A stretch of 64,000 nt of DNA from Enterobacter quasihormaechei (GTDB taxonomy: Bacteria; Pseudomonadota; Gammaproteobacteria; Enterobacterales; Enterobacteriaceae). Below the pieces are notes generated by a model, which was given only the letters and a program-made list of their open reading frames with translations, had not been told where the DNA came from and searched no databases. Positions 29,388 to 40,224 of this stretch are shown here, in pieces. The stretch covers positions 434,001-498,000 of the forward strand of contig NZ_SJON01000001.1 of NCBI RefSeq assembly GCF_004331385.1, read 5' to 3'. Numbering within the stretch: the stretch's first letter is position 1; the number at the start of each line of letters is the position of its first letter. The position numbers and the translations under genes were made by a program.

Positions 29388-30350
29388 TCACTTCGCTAAC
29401 ATCCTCTCATTCTTCGCGCGCAACTTCTTCGCCCGACTCTCCAGCACCAGATAACAGACCGTTGCCAGCGCCAGCGGCAGGAAATAGTAGATCATGCGGT
29501 ACGCGAGCAGGGCGGCGATAATCGTTCCCTGAGAGACATGCTCACCCGCAAGCAGCGCGATAAACACCGCTTCCAGTACGCCAATCCCCGCCGGAATGTG
29601 CACAATCACGCCAGCAATACTGCTTACCAGCAGCACGCCCAGCACGAAGAAGTAATTCACATCTTCCCCAATCAGCAGCCAGATAATGGCCCCCATCGCC
29701 ATCCAGTTGGCGCTGGATACTACCATTTGCAGGACGGCAAACTTCCATGAAGGCAGCACCAGCTTCTGCCCTTTAATGGTCATATGGCGACGTTTGGCAA
29801 AGGCGCAGGCCCACACGTAGGCCGCGATAATCAACAGCAGCACGATGCCAAGAATGCGCAGCGTCGCTTCATCGATGTACCAGTGCGCAGGCAGCTGTAC
29901 CACGCCAATGGTGAAAATCACCCCGCCCAGCAGGATATACCCCAGCCAGTTGGTGGTAATACTCAGCGAGAAAATGCGCGTGATGGTGCCGCCCGGCAAT
30001 CCGAGGCGGGAGTACAGGCGATAGCGCATGCCAATCCCGCCCACCCAGGTGCTCAGCGTCAGGTTAAAGGCGTAGCAGATAAACGACACCAGCATCACCT
30101 GCCGCTTTGCCAGCTTGTGCCCGCAGTAGGCACGCCCTAACAGGTCATAGCAGCCGTACATCAGGTAACTTACTATCACCAGCCCAATGGCGCCCAGCAG
30201 CACCGTCCGGTTGTAGTTGCGGATAACTTTCCACACCTCTTCCCAGTCTACCTTTTGCGCGTACACGACCAGCAGTACCGCGACGGCGATGAAGAACAGC
30301 CACGTCAGGATTTTTTTCGCCAGCCGCCAGCGAGGATGAGATTTCGACAT
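29388..30350 (-). CDS. ybhN: UPF0104 / lysylphosphatidylglycerol-synthase-TM-like membrane protein YbhN
   Basis: A 320-residue inner-membrane protein with about eight hydrophobic segments, related to the flippase-like domain of MprF. It ends a probable three-gene unit with clsB and ybhP. Its ATG (30350) overlaps the clsB stop, so translation is coupled. Pairing with a cardiolipin synthase suggests lipid handling, an inference. The ATG at MSKSHPRW gives a length close to the E. coli protein. Confidence 0.88.
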   Translation of the reverse strand: MSKSHPRWRLAKKILTWLFFIAVAVLLVVYAQKVDWEEVWKVIRNYNRTVLLGAIGLVIVSYLMYGCYDLLGRAYCGHKLAKRQVMLVSFICYAFNLTLSTWVGGIGMRYRLYSRLGLPGGTITRIFSLSITTNWLGYILLGGVIFTIGVVQLPAHWYIDEATLRILGIVLLLIIAAYVWACAFAKRRHMTIKGQKLVLPSWKFAVLQMVVSSANWMAMGAIIWLLIGEDVNYFFVLGVLLVSSIAGVIVHIPAGIGVLEAVFIALLAGEHVSQGTIIAALLAYRMIYYFLPLALATVCYLVLESRAKKLRAKNERMLAK

Positions 30351-31588
30351 CAGGTTTTCCCTCCATCTTCCGCCTCTACGCGGTCCTGGGTTTCCATTTC
30401 GGGTTGCACGGGCGGATCCACCAGCGCCAGTTTCGGCGTATGCGCCGGTAGCCAGCCCACCATGGCCGGGAAGTGGCGCAGGAAGTGGAACACCACCACG
30501 CCGATGCCCACGTTCCACCAGCTGCGTTTCGGCACCATGGATTCATCCACCCGCACGCAGTCTTTATTGATCAGCCCCTGAAGGTTATCGCGCAGGGTCT
30601 GATTAAACTGACGATCGTGGATAATCAGGTTCGCTTCCAGGTTGAGCGATAAGCTCAGCGGATCGAGGTTACTGGAGCCGACGGTCGCCCAGTGGTCATC
30701 CATCACCGCCACTTTGCCGTGCAGCGGGCGGCGGCGATATTCATAGATCTGTACGCCGCTTTTAACCAGATAGCGATAGAGCAGACGCGCGCCCACCTTC
30801 ACAATCGGCATATCGGGCTCGCCCTGGACGATGAGCTTCACGCTCACGCCGCGTCGGGCCGCGTTGCGCATGGCGTGTAAAATCCGGTAGCCGGGGAAGA
30901 AATAGGCGTTGGCGATAATCACCTCGCGTTTGGCGTTCGCCAGCATCTTCAGGTAATGACGCTCGATATCGTCCCGATGCTCCTCGTTGTCCCGCCAGAC
31001 AAACAGCGCCTGCGCCTCGCCGGGCTTGCGGTTCTCTTCCGGGCGATGACGGCGTCGCCACCAGCGGCGAGCGGCCTCTTTGCCGGGTAAGTTTTCCAGC
31101 ACGAACAGCTGGATGTCCTGTACCACCGGTCCCTCAATGCGGATTGCATAATCCTGTTTGGCCTCAGGACCGTAATCCGACATATGCTCGGCGGAGTAGT
31201 TGATGCCGCCCACGAAGGCCACCGTTTCGTCCACCACCACAATTTTGCGGTGCATTCGGCGGAACAGGTTGGTGCGCATGCCGAACAGACGCGGGCCGGG
31301 ATCGTAATAGCGGAACACCACCCCTGCGGCGGTGAGTTCGTTAACAAATTCATCGCTCAGATCCGGCGAACCATACCCGTCGAGCAGAACCTCAATTTTT
31401 ATACCGCGACGGGCGGCATGCAGCAGCGCGCTGTGCAACTGCCTGCCCACGTCGTCTTCAAACCAGATGAACGTTTCCAGGAATACTTTCTGCTGTGCGT
31501 GGCTTATCGCCTCAAAGACCGCCGGATAAAAATTATCGCCATTTTCCAGCAGCGTAATACGGTTACCTTCCTGCCATGTGCATTTCAT
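30350..31588 (-). CDS. clsB: Cardiolipin synthase B
   Basis: A 412-residue phospholipase-D-superfamily enzyme making cardiolipin and, in E. coli, able to make phosphatidylglycerol from other head-group donors. Two HKD motifs are seen: HRKIVVVD with GGIN following, and HGKVAVMD with GSSNLD following. No long N-terminal transmembrane region is present, consistent with ClsB rather than ClsA. The start overlaps the ybhP stop by 4 bp and the stop overlaps the ybhN start. Confidence 0.94.
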   Translation of the reverse strand: MKCTWQEGNRITLLENGDNFYPAVFEAISHAQQKVFLETFIWFEDDVGRQLHSALLHAARRGIKIEVLLDGYGSPDLSDEFVNELTAAGVVFRYYDPGPRLFGMRTNLFRRMHRKIVVVDETVAFVGGINYSAEHMSDYGPEAKQDYAIRIEGPVVQDIQLFVLENLPGKEAARRWWRRRHRPEENRKPGEAQALFVWRDNEEHRDDIERHYLKMLANAKREVIIANAYFFPGYRILHAMRNAARRGVSVKLIVQGEPDMPIVKVGARLLYRYLVKSGVQIYEYRRRPLHGKVAVMDDHWATVGSSNLDPLSLSLNLEANLIIHDRQFNQTLRDNLQGLINKDCVRVDESMVPKRSWWNVGIGVVVFHFLRHFPAMVGWLPAHTPKLALVDPPVQPEMETQDRVEAEDGGKT

Positions 31589-32346
31589 AAGTGGATCTCC
31601 GCGCTGAGTGGGGCATGGTCGGAGAGATGTCGCCAGTTGAGCAAGGCCAGCGCCGTCGGGCTACTGGCGTGGGCATTCTTTACGTAGATGCGGTCAAGGC
31701 GCAGCAGGGGGAAGCGCACCGGAAACGTCCGCGCGGGACGACCGCGGGCGCGGGTAAAAATCTCCTCCAGCCCCGCATTGACCTTCAGCGGATGGTTGGC
31801 GCGCTGACGCCAGTCGTTAAAATCACCGGCTACCACCACGGGTTCGCCCTCGGGCAGCGCATTCGTCCATTCGGCCAGCATCTGAAGCTGGGCCTGACGG
31901 TGGGCTTCACGCAGGCCGAGGTGAACGCAGCCCACGTGAACAGGAAAATCGAGATCCGGCGGCGCGATGCGGCAGTAAAGCAACCCACGCTTTTCGCTCT
32001 CGCCGACCGACACGTCGCGATTTTCATAATGTTCAATCGGATAGCGCGACAACACCGCGTTACCGTGATGCCCCTCCGGGTAGACCGCATTGCGCCCGTA
32101 GGCGTAATCGCTCCACATCGTGTCCGCCAGAAATTCGTAGTGTGGCGTGTCGGGCCAGTTTTCGAAATGCATCGGGTGCACCTCGTGCGCGCCCATGACC
32201 TCCTGAAGGCAGACAATATCGGCGCTGACGGTGCGTACCGCGTCGCGCAGCTCCGGTAAAATGAAGCGGCGGTTAAATGCTGTGAAGCCCTTATGAATGT
32301 TAATCGTCAGCACCTTGAGTGAGAAATGCTGCGTTTTTTTGCTCAT
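31585..32346 (-). CDS. ybhP: Endonuclease/exonuclease/phosphatase-family protein YbhP
   Basis: A 253-residue protein of the EEP (DNase I-like) superfamily. The metal and catalytic segments [27 protein letters not shown] and [12 protein letters not shown] are in order. Because of its place before clsB, a phosphodiesterase acting on lipid-related substrates is as likely as a nuclease; neither is proven. The ATG at 32346 (after AGGAAGG) matches the E. coli length. First gene of ybhP-clsB-ybhN. Confidence 0.87.
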   Translation of the reverse strand: MSKKTQHFSLKVLTINIHKGFTAFNRRFILPELRDAVRTVSADIVCLQEVMGAHEVHPMHFENWPDTPHYEFLADTMWSDYAYGRNAVYPEGHHGNAVLSRYPIEHYENRDVSVGESEKRGLLYCRIAPPDLDFPVHVGCVHLGLREAHRQAQLQMLAEWTNALPEGEPVVVAGDFNDWRQRANHPLKVNAGLEEIFTRARGRPARTFPVRFPLLRLDRIYVKNAHASSPTALALLNWRHLSDHAPLSAEIHL

Positions 32347-32479
32347 AAACACCTTCCTGGGTGACTATCCCGATGAAAATAAAGTGTAGTAGGCGTCACA
32401 AAAAGATGCGGCGTTACGGAATTTTCCGTAAAGTGCGGTAGTCTGAACTAGCAGAGAAAAATCCTTCAGGAGAGAAGCC

Positions 32480-32890
32480 ATGAAGTGGCAACAACGCGTT
32501 CGTGTCGCAACCGGTTTGAGTTGCTGGCAGATAATGTTGCATTTACTGGTCGTGGCCGTACTTGTAATGGGCTGGATGAGCGGCACGCTGGTGCGTGTGG
32601 GCTTAGGGCTATGTGTGCTTTACGGCGTGACCGTGCTGTCGATGCTGTTTTTACAGCGTCACCACGACGCGCGCTGGCGTGAAGTGGGTGATGTGCTCGA
32701 AGAGCTCACCACGACCTGGTATTTTGGTGCGGCAATGATCGTCCTGTGGCTGCTGTCACGCGTGCTGCAAAATAACCTGCTGCTGGCCCTGGCGGGTCTG
32801 GCTATCCTCGCAGGGCCGGCAGTGGTGTCGTTGCTCACCAAAGAGAAAAAGCTACGCGATGTTTCGTCTAAACATCGCATAGGCCACTGA
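32480..32890 (+). CDS. ybhQ: Small inner-membrane protein YbhQ
   Basis: A 136-residue protein with about four hydrophobic helices, same length as E. coli YbhQ. No known domain function; the final helix is followed by a short basic tail. GGAG precedes the ATG. It overlaps the convergent ybhR 3' end by 39 bp. Confidence 0.85.
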   Translation: MKWQQRVRVATGLSCWQIMLHLLVVAVLVMGWMSGTLVRVGLGLCVLYGVTVLSMLFLQRHHDARWREVGDVLEELTTTWYFGAAMIVLWLLSRVLQNNLLLALAGLAILAGPAVVSLLTKEKKLRDVSSKHRIGH

Positions 32891-33958
32891 GCCCGTTGTG
32901 GCCGCGATGACCAGTAGCGGCCACAAACTTCCCCACACAATATCCAGACTCGCATCCTTCAGATAGATTTGCTTGGTGATATCCGTGAAGTGACGAATCG
33001 GGTTTACCCACGTCAAATCCTGTAACCACACCGGCATGTTCTCAACAGGCGAAACGTACCCTGAGAGCAAAATCGCCGGCATCATAAAGACAAACACCCC
33101 GATAAACGCCTGCTGCTGGGTTGAGCAGAGCGCGGAAATCAGCAGCCCAAACCCGACCAGCGACAGGCCGTAAATCACCATCGTGAAGTAAAACAGCGCC
33201 AGCGATCCGGCAAACGGGATCTGGTAGGCCCAAATCCCGACGCCCAGCACGATGGTGGCCTGGAAGGTGGCGACGATCAGCGCCGGCACCGCCTTGCCGA
33301 CAAATATTTGCCAGGTGGCGAGCGGAGAGACCAGCAGCTGATCCAGCGTACCCTGTTCACGTTCGCGCGCCACGGACAGCGAGGTGACGATCATCACGCC
33401 AATGGTGGTGATCATGGCGATAAGCGACGGGACCACAAACCACTTGTAGTCCAGATTCGGGTTATACCAGTTGCGCACCACCAGCTCGCTGTTGTTGGGC
33501 TTCGGTTTGCCCGTCATCAGCTCCTGCTGATAATCCTTCACCACCTGTTGCAGGTAGTTCGCCGCAATCTGGGCGCTGTTGGAGTTACGCCCGTCGAGGA
33601 TAAGCTGCATCGGCGCGGTCTGGAAGGTGTCCAGGTTACGAGAGAAATCCGCCGGGAAGCGCACCAGCAGTAACGCTTTCTGCGTGTCGATGGTGGGCTG
33701 GATCGCCTGCGGGCTTTTCAGCAACAGGACATGGGTAAAGGCCTTAGCGCGGGCGAAACGCTGGGTCAGCTCGACGGAATGCTTGCCGTTGTCTTCGTTG
33801 TAAATCGCGATGGTGGCGTTGGTGACCTCCAGCGTGGCGGCAAACGGAAACAGTACAACCTGAAGCAGCACCGGCAGCACCAGAATGGCGCGGGTCTGCG
33901 GCTCACGCAGCAGCGATTGCAGCTCTTTGCGGATCAATGTCCATAAACGGTGAAACAT
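32852..33958 (-). CDS. ybhR: ABC-2 type exporter permease YbhR
   Basis: A 368-residue permease with one N-terminal helix, a large periplasmic domain (about residues 45-170) and five C-terminal helices, including the family motif [19 protein letters not shown]. In E. coli YbhFSR exports drugs such as tetracycline-type compounds and Na+/Li+ in some reports. It pairs with YbhS and the YbhF ATPase. Its 3' end lies over the ybhQ terminus on the other strand. Confidence 0.92.
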   Translation of the reverse strand: MFHRLWTLIRKELQSLLREPQTRAILVLPVLLQVVLFPFAATLEVTNATIAIYNEDNGKHSVELTQRFARAKAFTHVLLLKSPQAIQPTIDTQKALLLVRFPADFSRNLDTFQTAPMQLILDGRNSNSAQIAANYLQQVVKDYQQELMTGKPKPNNSELVVRNWYNPNLDYKWFVVPSLIAMITTIGVMIVTSLSVAREREQGTLDQLLVSPLATWQIFVGKAVPALIVATFQATIVLGVGIWAYQIPFAGSLALFYFTMVIYGLSLVGFGLLISALCSTQQQAFIGVFVFMMPAILLSGYVSPVENMPVWLQDLTWVNPIRHFTDITKQIYLKDASLDIVWGSLWPLLVIAATTGSVAYAMFRRNIA

Positions 33959-33973
33959 CGCGTCGTCCTCCTG

Positions 33974-33998
33974 TCGGGTGGCGCTTGCGCTTACCCGA
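33974..33998. repeat. REP element within the ybhS-ybhR gap
   Basis: Single unit with arms TCGGGT/ACCCGA around GGCGCTTGCGCTT, in a 57-bp gap inside the operon. It could form a hairpin that reduces ybhR expression relative to ybhS or stabilises the upstream mRNA. Confidence 0.75.
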
Positions 33999-34015
33999 CC
34001 TACAAAATCCGATGG

Positions 34016-35149
34016 CTAATCTAATCTTCTTTTCGTTTTCATCCACGTCAGGCCGATAAACATCACCGCCGACGCCAGCAAAAACAGGGTGTTGATAATC
34101 AGTACCACCGGGATATTCCCCGCCAGAAACAGGCTTTGCAGGGTGCTGACAAAGTAGCGCGCCGGAATGATGTAGGTCACGGCGCGGATCACCGCCGGCA
34201 TGCTGTCTATCTGGAAGATAAACCCGGAGAGCATAATCGACGGCAGAAAAGCCGCGTTCAGCGCCACCTGCGCGGCGTTAAACTGGTTGCGGGTGATGGT
34301 GGAAATTAACAGTCCCATTCCCAGCGTGCTGAGTAAAAACAGGCTGGTAATAAAGAACAGCAGCACCAGCGAGCCGCGGTACGGCACGCCGAGGATAAAG
34401 ACGGCGACCAGCATGCACAGCAGCATCGCCAGCATGCCGAGGAAGTAGTAGGGGATGAGCTTACAGAGCAAAAGCTCGACGCGCGTCACTTCGGTTGAAA
34501 GTAGCGCCTCCATGGTGCCGCGCTCCCACTCGCGGGCGATGACCAACGAGGTGAGGATCGCGCCAATCACCGTCATGATGATGGTCACCGCCCCCGGTAT
34601 AATAAAGTGCTGGCTGATGGCGGCGGGGTTAAACCAGTAGCGCGTCTGCACGTCAATCAGCGGTTCAAACGTCTCCCCCCGGTCTTCGGCGCGCTGCATC
34701 TGCCACAGCTGCCAGATCCCCTCCGCATAGCCCTGCACGAAGTTGGCGGTGTTCGGCTCGCTGCCGTCGGTAATTACCTGGATCGGCGCATCGGCGCCCG
34801 GGCGCGCCATGTTGGCGGCAAAATCCACCGGGATGACGATCAGGCCGCGAATTTTCCCGGCCTGCATTTTCTGGATCAGTTCCTGCCGGCTGTCGCTGAT
34901 GGTAGCGTCGATGTAGGGCGAGCCGGTCATGGCGTGTGTGAAGTCCAGCGCCTCTTCGCTCTGCTGCTCCAGCAAAATACCGACCCGCAGCTTGCTGGAG
35001 TCGAGGTTAATCCCGTAGCCAAAGATAAACAGCAGCAGCAGGGGGATCACCACCGCAATCAGCCAGCTGCTGGGATCGCGCACGATCTGCCGCGTCTCTT
35101 TAATGCACAGGGCGCGCACCCGGCGCCAGGAAAGGGCGTTACTGCGCAT
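34016..35149 (-). CDS. ybhS: ABC-2 type exporter permease YbhS
   Basis: A 377-residue permease, partner of YbhR, with the same architecture: an N-terminal helix ([19 protein letters not shown]), a periplasmic domain, then five helices with motif [20 protein letters not shown] chose the ATG at 35149 because AAGGAG is seven bases upstream and the length then equals E. coli YbhS; another ATG two codons earlier is too close to that site. It overlaps ybhF by 11 bp. Confidence 0.92.
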   Translation of the reverse strand: MRSNALSWRRVRALCIKETRQIVRDPSSWLIAVVIPLLLLFIFGYGINLDSSKLRVGILLEQQSEEALDFTHAMTGSPYIDATISDSRQELIQKMQAGKIRGLIVIPVDFAANMARPGADAPIQVITDGSEPNTANFVQGYAEGIWQLWQMQRAEDRGETFEPLIDVQTRYWFNPAAISQHFIIPGAVTIIMTVIGAILTSLVIAREWERGTMEALLSTEVTRVELLLCKLIPYYFLGMLAMLLCMLVAVFILGVPYRGSLVLLFFITSLFLLSTLGMGLLISTITRNQFNAAQVALNAAFLPSIMLSGFIFQIDSMPAVIRAVTYIIPARYFVSTLQSLFLAGNIPVVLIINTLFLLASAVMFIGLTWMKTKRRLD

Positions 35150-36878
35150 GAGCATTCTCCTTATCCCAGTCGTGGATGAGGGTGATAAACGCCTGCTCCA
35201 TGGTCGGGTCTGGCTGTGCGTCGTCGGCGGCCTGTGCTTTCAGGTCGTCCGGCGTGCCGTGAGCAATCAGCTTGCCGCGATAGACCAGCCCGATGCGGTC
35301 GCAGTATTCCGCCTCATCCATAAAGTGGGTGGTGACCATCACGGTCACGCCTTTTTCCACCATGCTGTTGATATGCAGCCAGAATTCGCGGCGGGTGAGG
35401 GGGTCCACGCCTGACGTGGGTTCATCAAGAAACAGGATATCCGGCTCGTGCATCAGTGAGCAGGCCAGCGCCAGCCGCTGCTTGAAGCCAAGCGGCAGCG
35501 CGTCGGTAGCGTGTGACGCGATATCGGTCAGACCGAAGGCCTCGCACATGCGGTCGATTTTCTCGTTCTGCGCCCGCCCCCGCAGGCCGTAGACGCCGGA
35601 GAAAAATCGCAGGTTCTGCTCAACCGTCAGGTTGCCGTAGAGCGAAAACTTCTGCGCCATATAGCCCAGATGCTGGCGCGCCTTGCCGGAGCTGACTTTA
35701 AGATCCATGTCCAGCACCAGCGCCTTGCCGGACGTCGGCACCAGCAGGCCGCACATCATTTTAAAGGTGGTGGATTTTCCCGCCCCGTTCGGCCCGAGCA
35801 GGCCGAAAATCTCGCCGCGCTTCACGGCAAAATTGACGTTATCGGTGGCGGCGAAATCGCCGAATTTTTTGGTCAGCGATTTCGCCTCGATGACCGTTTC
35901 GCCCGGTGTGCCTTCCACCGTGTGCAGAATGGCGCCAAGCGGTGATTCTGAGGTTCCCGCCCCGCCCAGAAGGTCGATAAACGCATCTTCAAAGCGCGGG
36001 GCGGTTTCCTGCATCTCAATCTCAGGCATCCCCTGCGCCTGGCGGATACTCTCGGCGGTCGCCTCTTTGCTGAGGATCACGCGCACCGAGCGGCCCTGAA
36101 TCATGCCGTCGCTGATCTGCGGCAGCTTCAGCACCCGTTGCAGCAGCGTGCGGTTGGACTCCTGCGGACTATGCAGCAGAAAACTGCGCCCGGCCATGGT
36201 GTGCGTCAGCTCGGTGGGCTCGCCCTGATAGAGCAGTTCGCCTTCGTTCATCAGCAGCACGTCGCGGCACTGCTCCGCTTCATCAAGGTAAGAGGTGCTC
36301 CAGAGGATCAGCATGCCGTCACCCGCCAGCTCGTGCACCATCTGCCACAGCTCGCGGCGGGAAATCGGGTCCACGCCCACGCCGGGTTCATCCAGCAACA
36401 GCACTTTTGGCTCGCCCACCAGCGTACAGGCCAGCCCCAGCTTCTGCTTCATCCCGCCGGAAAGCTTGCCCGCCAGCCGGTCGGTGAACGGGCCGAGGGA
36501 GGTAAATTCGAGCAGTCGGGCAAAGGTTTTCTGCCGGGTTTCGCCGGTGACGCTGCGCAGATCGGCATACAGATTGAGGTTTTCCATTACCGTCAGATCT
36601 TCGTACAGGCCAAACTTCTGCGGCATATAGCCGAGTATGCCGTGGAGCGCCGCGTCGTCTTTGATCGGATCGAGGCCAAGCACGCGGGCCGATCCCTCGT
36701 CCGGCTTCAGTAAGCCCGCCAGCATCCGCATCAGCGTGGTTTTACCCGCGCCGTCCGGCCCCACCAGCCCGGTCACATAGCCTTTCTGAATGGTGCAGTT
36801 CAGCGGTGCGACCGCCGGTTTGTCCATTCCCGGGAAGCGTTTGACCAGATTATTGAGCTGGATAACCGCATCATTCAT
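35139..36878 (-). CDS. ybhF: Tandem ABC exporter ATPase YbhF
   Basis: A 579-residue protein with two fused ATPase domains. Domain 1 has Walker [10 protein letters not shown] and signature [12 protein letters not shown]. Domain 2 has Walker [10 protein letters not shown] and a variant signature [12 protein letters not shown]. Both have LFLDEP/LLLDEP Walker B boxes. It energises YbhS-YbhR export. Its start overlaps the ybhG stop by 8 bp. Confidence 0.94.
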   Translation of the reverse strand: MNDAVIQLNNLVKRFPGMDKPAVAPLNCTIQKGYVTGLVGPDGAGKTTLMRMLAGLLKPDEGSARVLGLDPIKDDAALHGILGYMPQKFGLYEDLTVMENLNLYADLRSVTGETRQKTFARLLEFTSLGPFTDRLAGKLSGGMKQKLGLACTLVGEPKVLLLDEPGVGVDPISRRELWQMVHELAGDGMLILWSTSYLDEAEQCRDVLLMNEGELLYQGEPTELTHTMAGRSFLLHSPQESNRTLLQRVLKLPQISDGMIQGRSVRVILSKEATAESIRQAQGMPEIEMQETAPRFEDAFIDLLGGAGTSESPLGAILHTVEGTPGETVIEAKSLTKKFGDFAATDNVNFAVKRGEIFGLLGPNGAGKSTTFKMMCGLLVPTSGKALVLDMDLKVSSGKARQHLGYMAQKFSLYGNLTVEQNLRFFSGVYGLRGRAQNEKIDRMCEAFGLTDIASHATDALPLGFKQRLALACSLMHEPDILFLDEPTSGVDPLTRREFWLHINSMVEKGVTVMVTTHFMDEAEYCDRIGLVYRGKLIAHGTPDDLKAQAADDAQPDPTMEQAFITLIHDWDKENAHAQ

Positions 36879-37866
36879 GTCGTTCCCCGTCGTTTAAGGT
36901 CACGGTAACAGGCATGCCCTGACGCAGCGCATCGTCCGCGTCGGTGACGATGATGCGCAGGCGGTACACCAGGTCGGTGCGCAGGTCCGGCGTTTCAACG
37001 GTCTTCGGCGTGAATTCGGCGGTAGGGGAGACGAAGCCCACTTTACCGTGATACGGCTTGTCCGGGCGACCGTCGGTATAGAGCAGCAGCTCGCGGCCCG
37101 GCTGCATCTGGCCGAGATTCGGTTCATCAATGTAGGCCCGCACCCAGACCGGACGGGTTAAGGACAGCGTCAACACGGTGCTGCCCGCGCTGAGCATGCT
37201 GCCCGGCTCCACGGCGCGGGTCATCAGCGTGCCGTCAGACGGGGCGATGAGCGTGGTATCGTGCAGATCCAGCTCTGCCTGGGCAAGCTGCGCCTGCGCC
37301 TGCTCGAGGCTGGCCTTCGCCTGGGCGATGTCTTGCGCGCGGTTACCGGAGCGGTACTGGCTGAGCTTATCCTGTGCCGATTTCAGCGTCGCCTGCGCCT
37401 GGTCACGGGATGAACGCGCGTTTTCCAGGTCGTTGGCGGAAATGGTGCGGCTTTTCCACAACCCCTGCTGGCGGTTGTAGAAGTTCTGCGCGTAGTCATA
37501 GGCGGCTTTGGCCTGCTTAACGGCAGCCGCCGCCTGGGAGATCTCTTCGTCACGATAGCCCGCCAGCATCAGGTCGTACTGCGCCTGGGCGACGGAGACG
37601 CCTGCTTTTGCCTGCATCAGCGCGTTCTCAAACGGGGCTTTGTCCAGCATTCCCAGCGTCTGCCCGGCTTTGATGGCGTCGCCCTCGTCAACGCTCAGCG
37701 AGGCGAGACGCCCGCCAACGCGGAAGCTCATATTCACGGTGCGGATATCCACGTTGCCGTACAGCGTCAGGCCGCGATCCTGCTGGCTCTGATACCACAG
37801 CCAGCCGCCGATTCCCGCAGCAAGCAAAACAACAACCACCAGTATGATGGCGACAGGTTTTTTCAT
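36871..37866 (-). CDS. ybhG: HlyD-type membrane fusion protein YbhG
   Basis: A 331-residue periplasmic adaptor anchored by one N-terminal helix (residues 6-24). A biotinyl-lipoyl-like segment ([19 protein letters not shown]) opens a long alpha-hairpin rich in Ala/Gln (about 75-200). It should link YbhF-YbhSR to an outer-membrane channel such as TolC. It is first after cecR in the operon, with a 4-bp ATGA overlap, and is repressed by CecR in E. coli. Confidence 0.92.
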   Translation of the reverse strand: MKKPVAIILVVVVLLAAGIGGWLWYQSQQDRGLTLYGNVDIRTVNMSFRVGGRLASLSVDEGDAIKAGQTLGMLDKAPFENALMQAKAGVSVAQAQYDLMLAGYRDEEISQAAAAVKQAKAAYDYAQNFYNRQQGLWKSRTISANDLENARSSRDQAQATLKSAQDKLSQYRSGNRAQDIAQAKASLEQAQAQLAQAELDLHDTTLIAPSDGTLMTRAVEPGSMLSAGSTVLTLSLTRPVWVRAYIDEPNLGQMQPGRELLLYTDGRPDKPYHGKVGFVSPTAEFTPKTVETPDLRTDLVYRLRIIVTDADDALRQGMPVTVTLNDGERHE

Positions 37867-38540
37867 GACTTCTGGCTCCTTTGCGTTAAGCCTTGCAGGA
37901 TGAGATCAACGTGACAGGTAATGACCTGGCTGATTTGCCCGGCTTTATCCTCATCGAACTGTGTCCAGCCCGTACGTAACAGGATGGTCTCGCGCCCCAG
38001 ACGGAAGGCGAGCACTTCGCCCAGCAGGGCGTGGGTATGCAAAATGGTGTCGGTATCGCCGGAATCCCGTCCGGTATAGGCGGCGATCAGCCGGGTCAGA
38101 TGGCTATGCATCGGGGCGATCACCTGATCGTGCACCAGCTGGTAGGCGGCAGTGGGGGAGAGCTGCTCGCGGGAGATAAATTTGCTCAGGTTCAGCGTAT
38201 CGTCGTGCGTCAGCAGGCGGATCATATTGTGGCAGGCGTTAAGGATCAGCTGGCGGATGGCCGCCCGGTCCGGCTCTGGCTGGCTGAATAACGCGGTGGC
38301 CTCTTCCACGTGCGGACGAAAGCTGGTGTCGATAAAATCCGCGATCCACTGGGCGCAGGCGAGATATAAATCCTCTTTTGAACCAAAATAGTAGGTAATG
38401 GCCGCAATATTCTGCCCGGCCTGGGCGGCGATATCCCGCGTGGTGGCATGCAGACCATACTCGCCAAACTGTGCCAGCGCGGCGGCAATCAACTGACTTT
38501 TCGCCTGTTCGCCTTTGGTCGTCGTTGGGGTTGTATTCAT
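37863..38540 (-). CDS. cecR: TetR-family regulator CecR (YbiH)
   Basis: A 225-residue TetR-type repressor. The helix-turn-helix spans about residues 24-60 ([30 protein letters not shown]). The C-terminal domain is ligand binding. In E. coli it represses ybhGFSR and rhlE and affects sensitivity to cefoperazone and chloramphenicol. A perfect 20-bp palindrome (38555-38574) lies 14 bp upstream, between cecR and rhlE. It is the first gene of the cecR-ybhGFSR operon. Confidence 0.93.
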   Translation of the reverse strand: MNTTPTTTKGEQAKSQLIAAALAQFGEYGLHATTRDIAAQAGQNIAAITYYFGSKEDLYLACAQWIADFIDTSFRPHVEEATALFSQPEPDRAAIRQLILNACHNMIRLLTHDDTLNLSKFISREQLSPTAAYQLVHDQVIAPMHSHLTRLIAAYTGRDSGDTDTILHTHALLGEVLAFRLGRETILLRTGWTQFDEDKAGQISQVITCHVDLILQGLTQRSQKS

Positions 38541-38554
38541 AGCGTCATTAAAAA

Positions 38555-38574
38555 TTAATCAATCGATTGATTAA
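38555..38574. promoter_or_regulatory. CecR operator palindrome
   Basis: TTAATCAATCGATTGATTAA is a perfect 20-bp palindrome containing the TCAATCGATTGA core reported for E. coli CecR. It lies in the divergent cecR-rhlE gap, so it may control both directions. Confidence 0.9.
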
Positions 38575-38744
38575 GATTATGCCTGATTTCCGCAAACGTC
38601 GAGCCATCACCGGGGATATTTTATGCGCCACGTCACAAAAGCTGCTACACTCCGCACCTTCGCGACATTGTGGTTTTTGTCCTCTTATTCGTTATATCTC
38701 CCTGAAAACTACACCTGTGATGGTCGGGGCGGTTCGGAGTTTTT

Positions 38745-40127
38745 ATGTCTTTTGATTCCCTTGGTCTGAACCCGGAAATTCTGCGCGCCATCGCAGAGCA
38801 GGGCTACGTTGAGCCAACCCCTATCCAGCAGCAGGCCATTCCGGCCGTGTTGCAGGGCCGTGACCTGATGGCCAGCGCGCAGACCGGTACCGGTAAGACT
38901 GCGGGCTTTACCCTGCCGCTGCTAGAGCTGCTGGTAAAAAACCAGCCGCACGCCAAAGGCCGTCGTCCGGTGCGCGCGCTGATCCTCACCCCAACCCGCG
39001 AGCTGGCGGCCCAGATTGGTGAGAACGTGCGTGAGTACAGCCGCTACCTCAATATTCGCTCGCTGGTGGTATTCGGCGGGGTGAGCATTAACCCGCAGAT
39101 GATGAAGCTGCGCGGCGGCGTGGACGTGCTGGTGGCAACGCCGGGTCGTCTGCTGGATCTGGAGCACCAGAACGCCGTGAAGCTCGACAGCATTGAAATC
39201 CTGGTGCTGGACGAAGCCGACCGCATGCTGGATATGGGCTTTATTCACGACATTCGCCGCGTGCTGGCCAAGCTGCCGGCGCGTCGCCAGAACCTGCTGT
39301 TCTCCGCGACCTTCTCCGACGAGATCAAGGCGCTGGCGGAAAAGCTGCTGCATAACCCGCTGGAAGTGGAAGTGGCGCGCCGCAACACCGCCTCTGAGCA
39401 GGTGACGCAGCACGTGCACTTCGTTGATAAGAAGCGCAAGCGGGAACTGCTCTCCCAGATGATCGGCCAGGGCAACTGGCAGCAGGTGCTGGTCTTTACC
39501 CGCACCAAGCACGGCGCCAACCACCTGGCGGAACAGCTGAATAAAGACGGCATCCGCAGCGCGGCGATCCACGGTAACAAGAGCCAGGGCGCGCGTACCC
39601 GCGCGCTGGCGGACTTTAAATCTGGCGATATTCGCGTGCTGGTGGCGACCGACATCGCCGCCCGCGGTCTGGACATTGAAGAGCTGCCGCACGTGGTGAA
39701 CTACGAGCTGCCAAACGTGCCGGAAGACTACGTACACCGTATCGGCCGTACCGGTCGCGCGGCGGCCACCGGTGAAGCGCTCTCTCTGGTTTGCGTGGAT
39801 GAACACAAACTGCTGCGTGACATTGAACGCCTGCTGAAGAAAGAGATCCCGCGCATCGAAACCCCGGGATATGAAGTTGACCCGTCCATCAAAGCCGAGC
39901 CGATTCAGAACGGTCGTCAGGGCGGCGGTCGCGGTCAGGGCGGCGGCGGTCGTGGCCAGCAGCCGCGTCGTTCCGAAGGCGGCGCGCCAAAATCCGCGGG
40001 CAAGCCGCCGCGTCGTAATAACGACGGCAAGCCGGCCGGTGAAAACCCGTGGCGCAGCGGTGAAGGTAAACCGGCAGGCGAGGGGCAGCGCCGACGCCGT
40101 CCGCGCAAGCCTGCTAACCCGCAGTAA
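38745..40127 (+). CDS. rhlE: ATP-dependent RNA helicase RhlE
   Basis: A 460-residue DEAD-box helicase connected with 50S ribosome assembly. Motifs in order: Q motif [14 protein letters not shown], Walker [21 protein letters not shown] in [16 protein letters not shown], and HRIGRTGRA. The tail beyond about residue 375 is low-complexity, rich in Gly, Arg, Gln and Pro, with several GGGR-type repeats and basic clusters typical of RNA-binding extensions. The tail is slightly longer than in E. coli. Confidence 0.95.
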   Translation: MSFDSLGLNPEILRAIAEQGYVEPTPIQQQAIPAVLQGRDLMASAQTGTGKTAGFTLPLLELLVKNQPHAKGRRPVRALILTPTRELAAQIGENVREYSRYLNIRSLVVFGGVSINPQMMKLRGGVDVLVATPGRLLDLEHQNAVKLDSIEILVLDEADRMLDMGFIHDIRRVLAKLPARRQNLLFSATFSDEIKALAEKLLHNPLEVEVARRNTASEQVTQHVHFVDKKRKRELLSQMIGQGNWQQVLVFTRTKHGANHLAEQLNKDGIRSAAIHGNKSQGARTRALADFKSGDIRVLVATDIAARGLDIEELPHVVNYELPNVPEDYVHRIGRTGRAAATGEALSLVCVDEHKLLRDIERLLKKEIPRIETPGYEVDPSIKAEPIQNGRQGGGRGQGGGGRGQQPRRSEGGAPKSAGKPPRRNNDGKPAGENPWRSGEGKPAGEGQRRRRPRKPANPQ

Positions 40128-40132
40128 TCTGG

Positions 40133-40164
40133 AAGCCCGGTCGTAAAGCCGGGCTTTTCTTTTT
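40133..40164 (+). terminator. Terminator after rhlE
   Basis: Stem AAGCCCGG / CCGGGCTT with an 8-nt loop, followed by TTCTTTTT, 5 bp after the rhlE stop. Confidence 0.85.
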
Positions 40165-40190
40165 GCGGCGGCTAAGAGAAAGTGCCACAA

Positions 40191-40210
40191 TAGTGGCTGT
40201 TTATACAGTA
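40191..40210 (+). promoter_or_regulatory. LexA box of dinG
   Basis: TAGTGGCTGTTTATACAGTA has a strong right half (ATACAGTA) and a degenerate left half (TGG for CTG). The E. coli dinG site is degenerate in the same half. It ends 14 bp before the dinG ATG. Confidence 0.8.
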
Positions 40211-40224
40211 TTTCAGGTTTTCCA

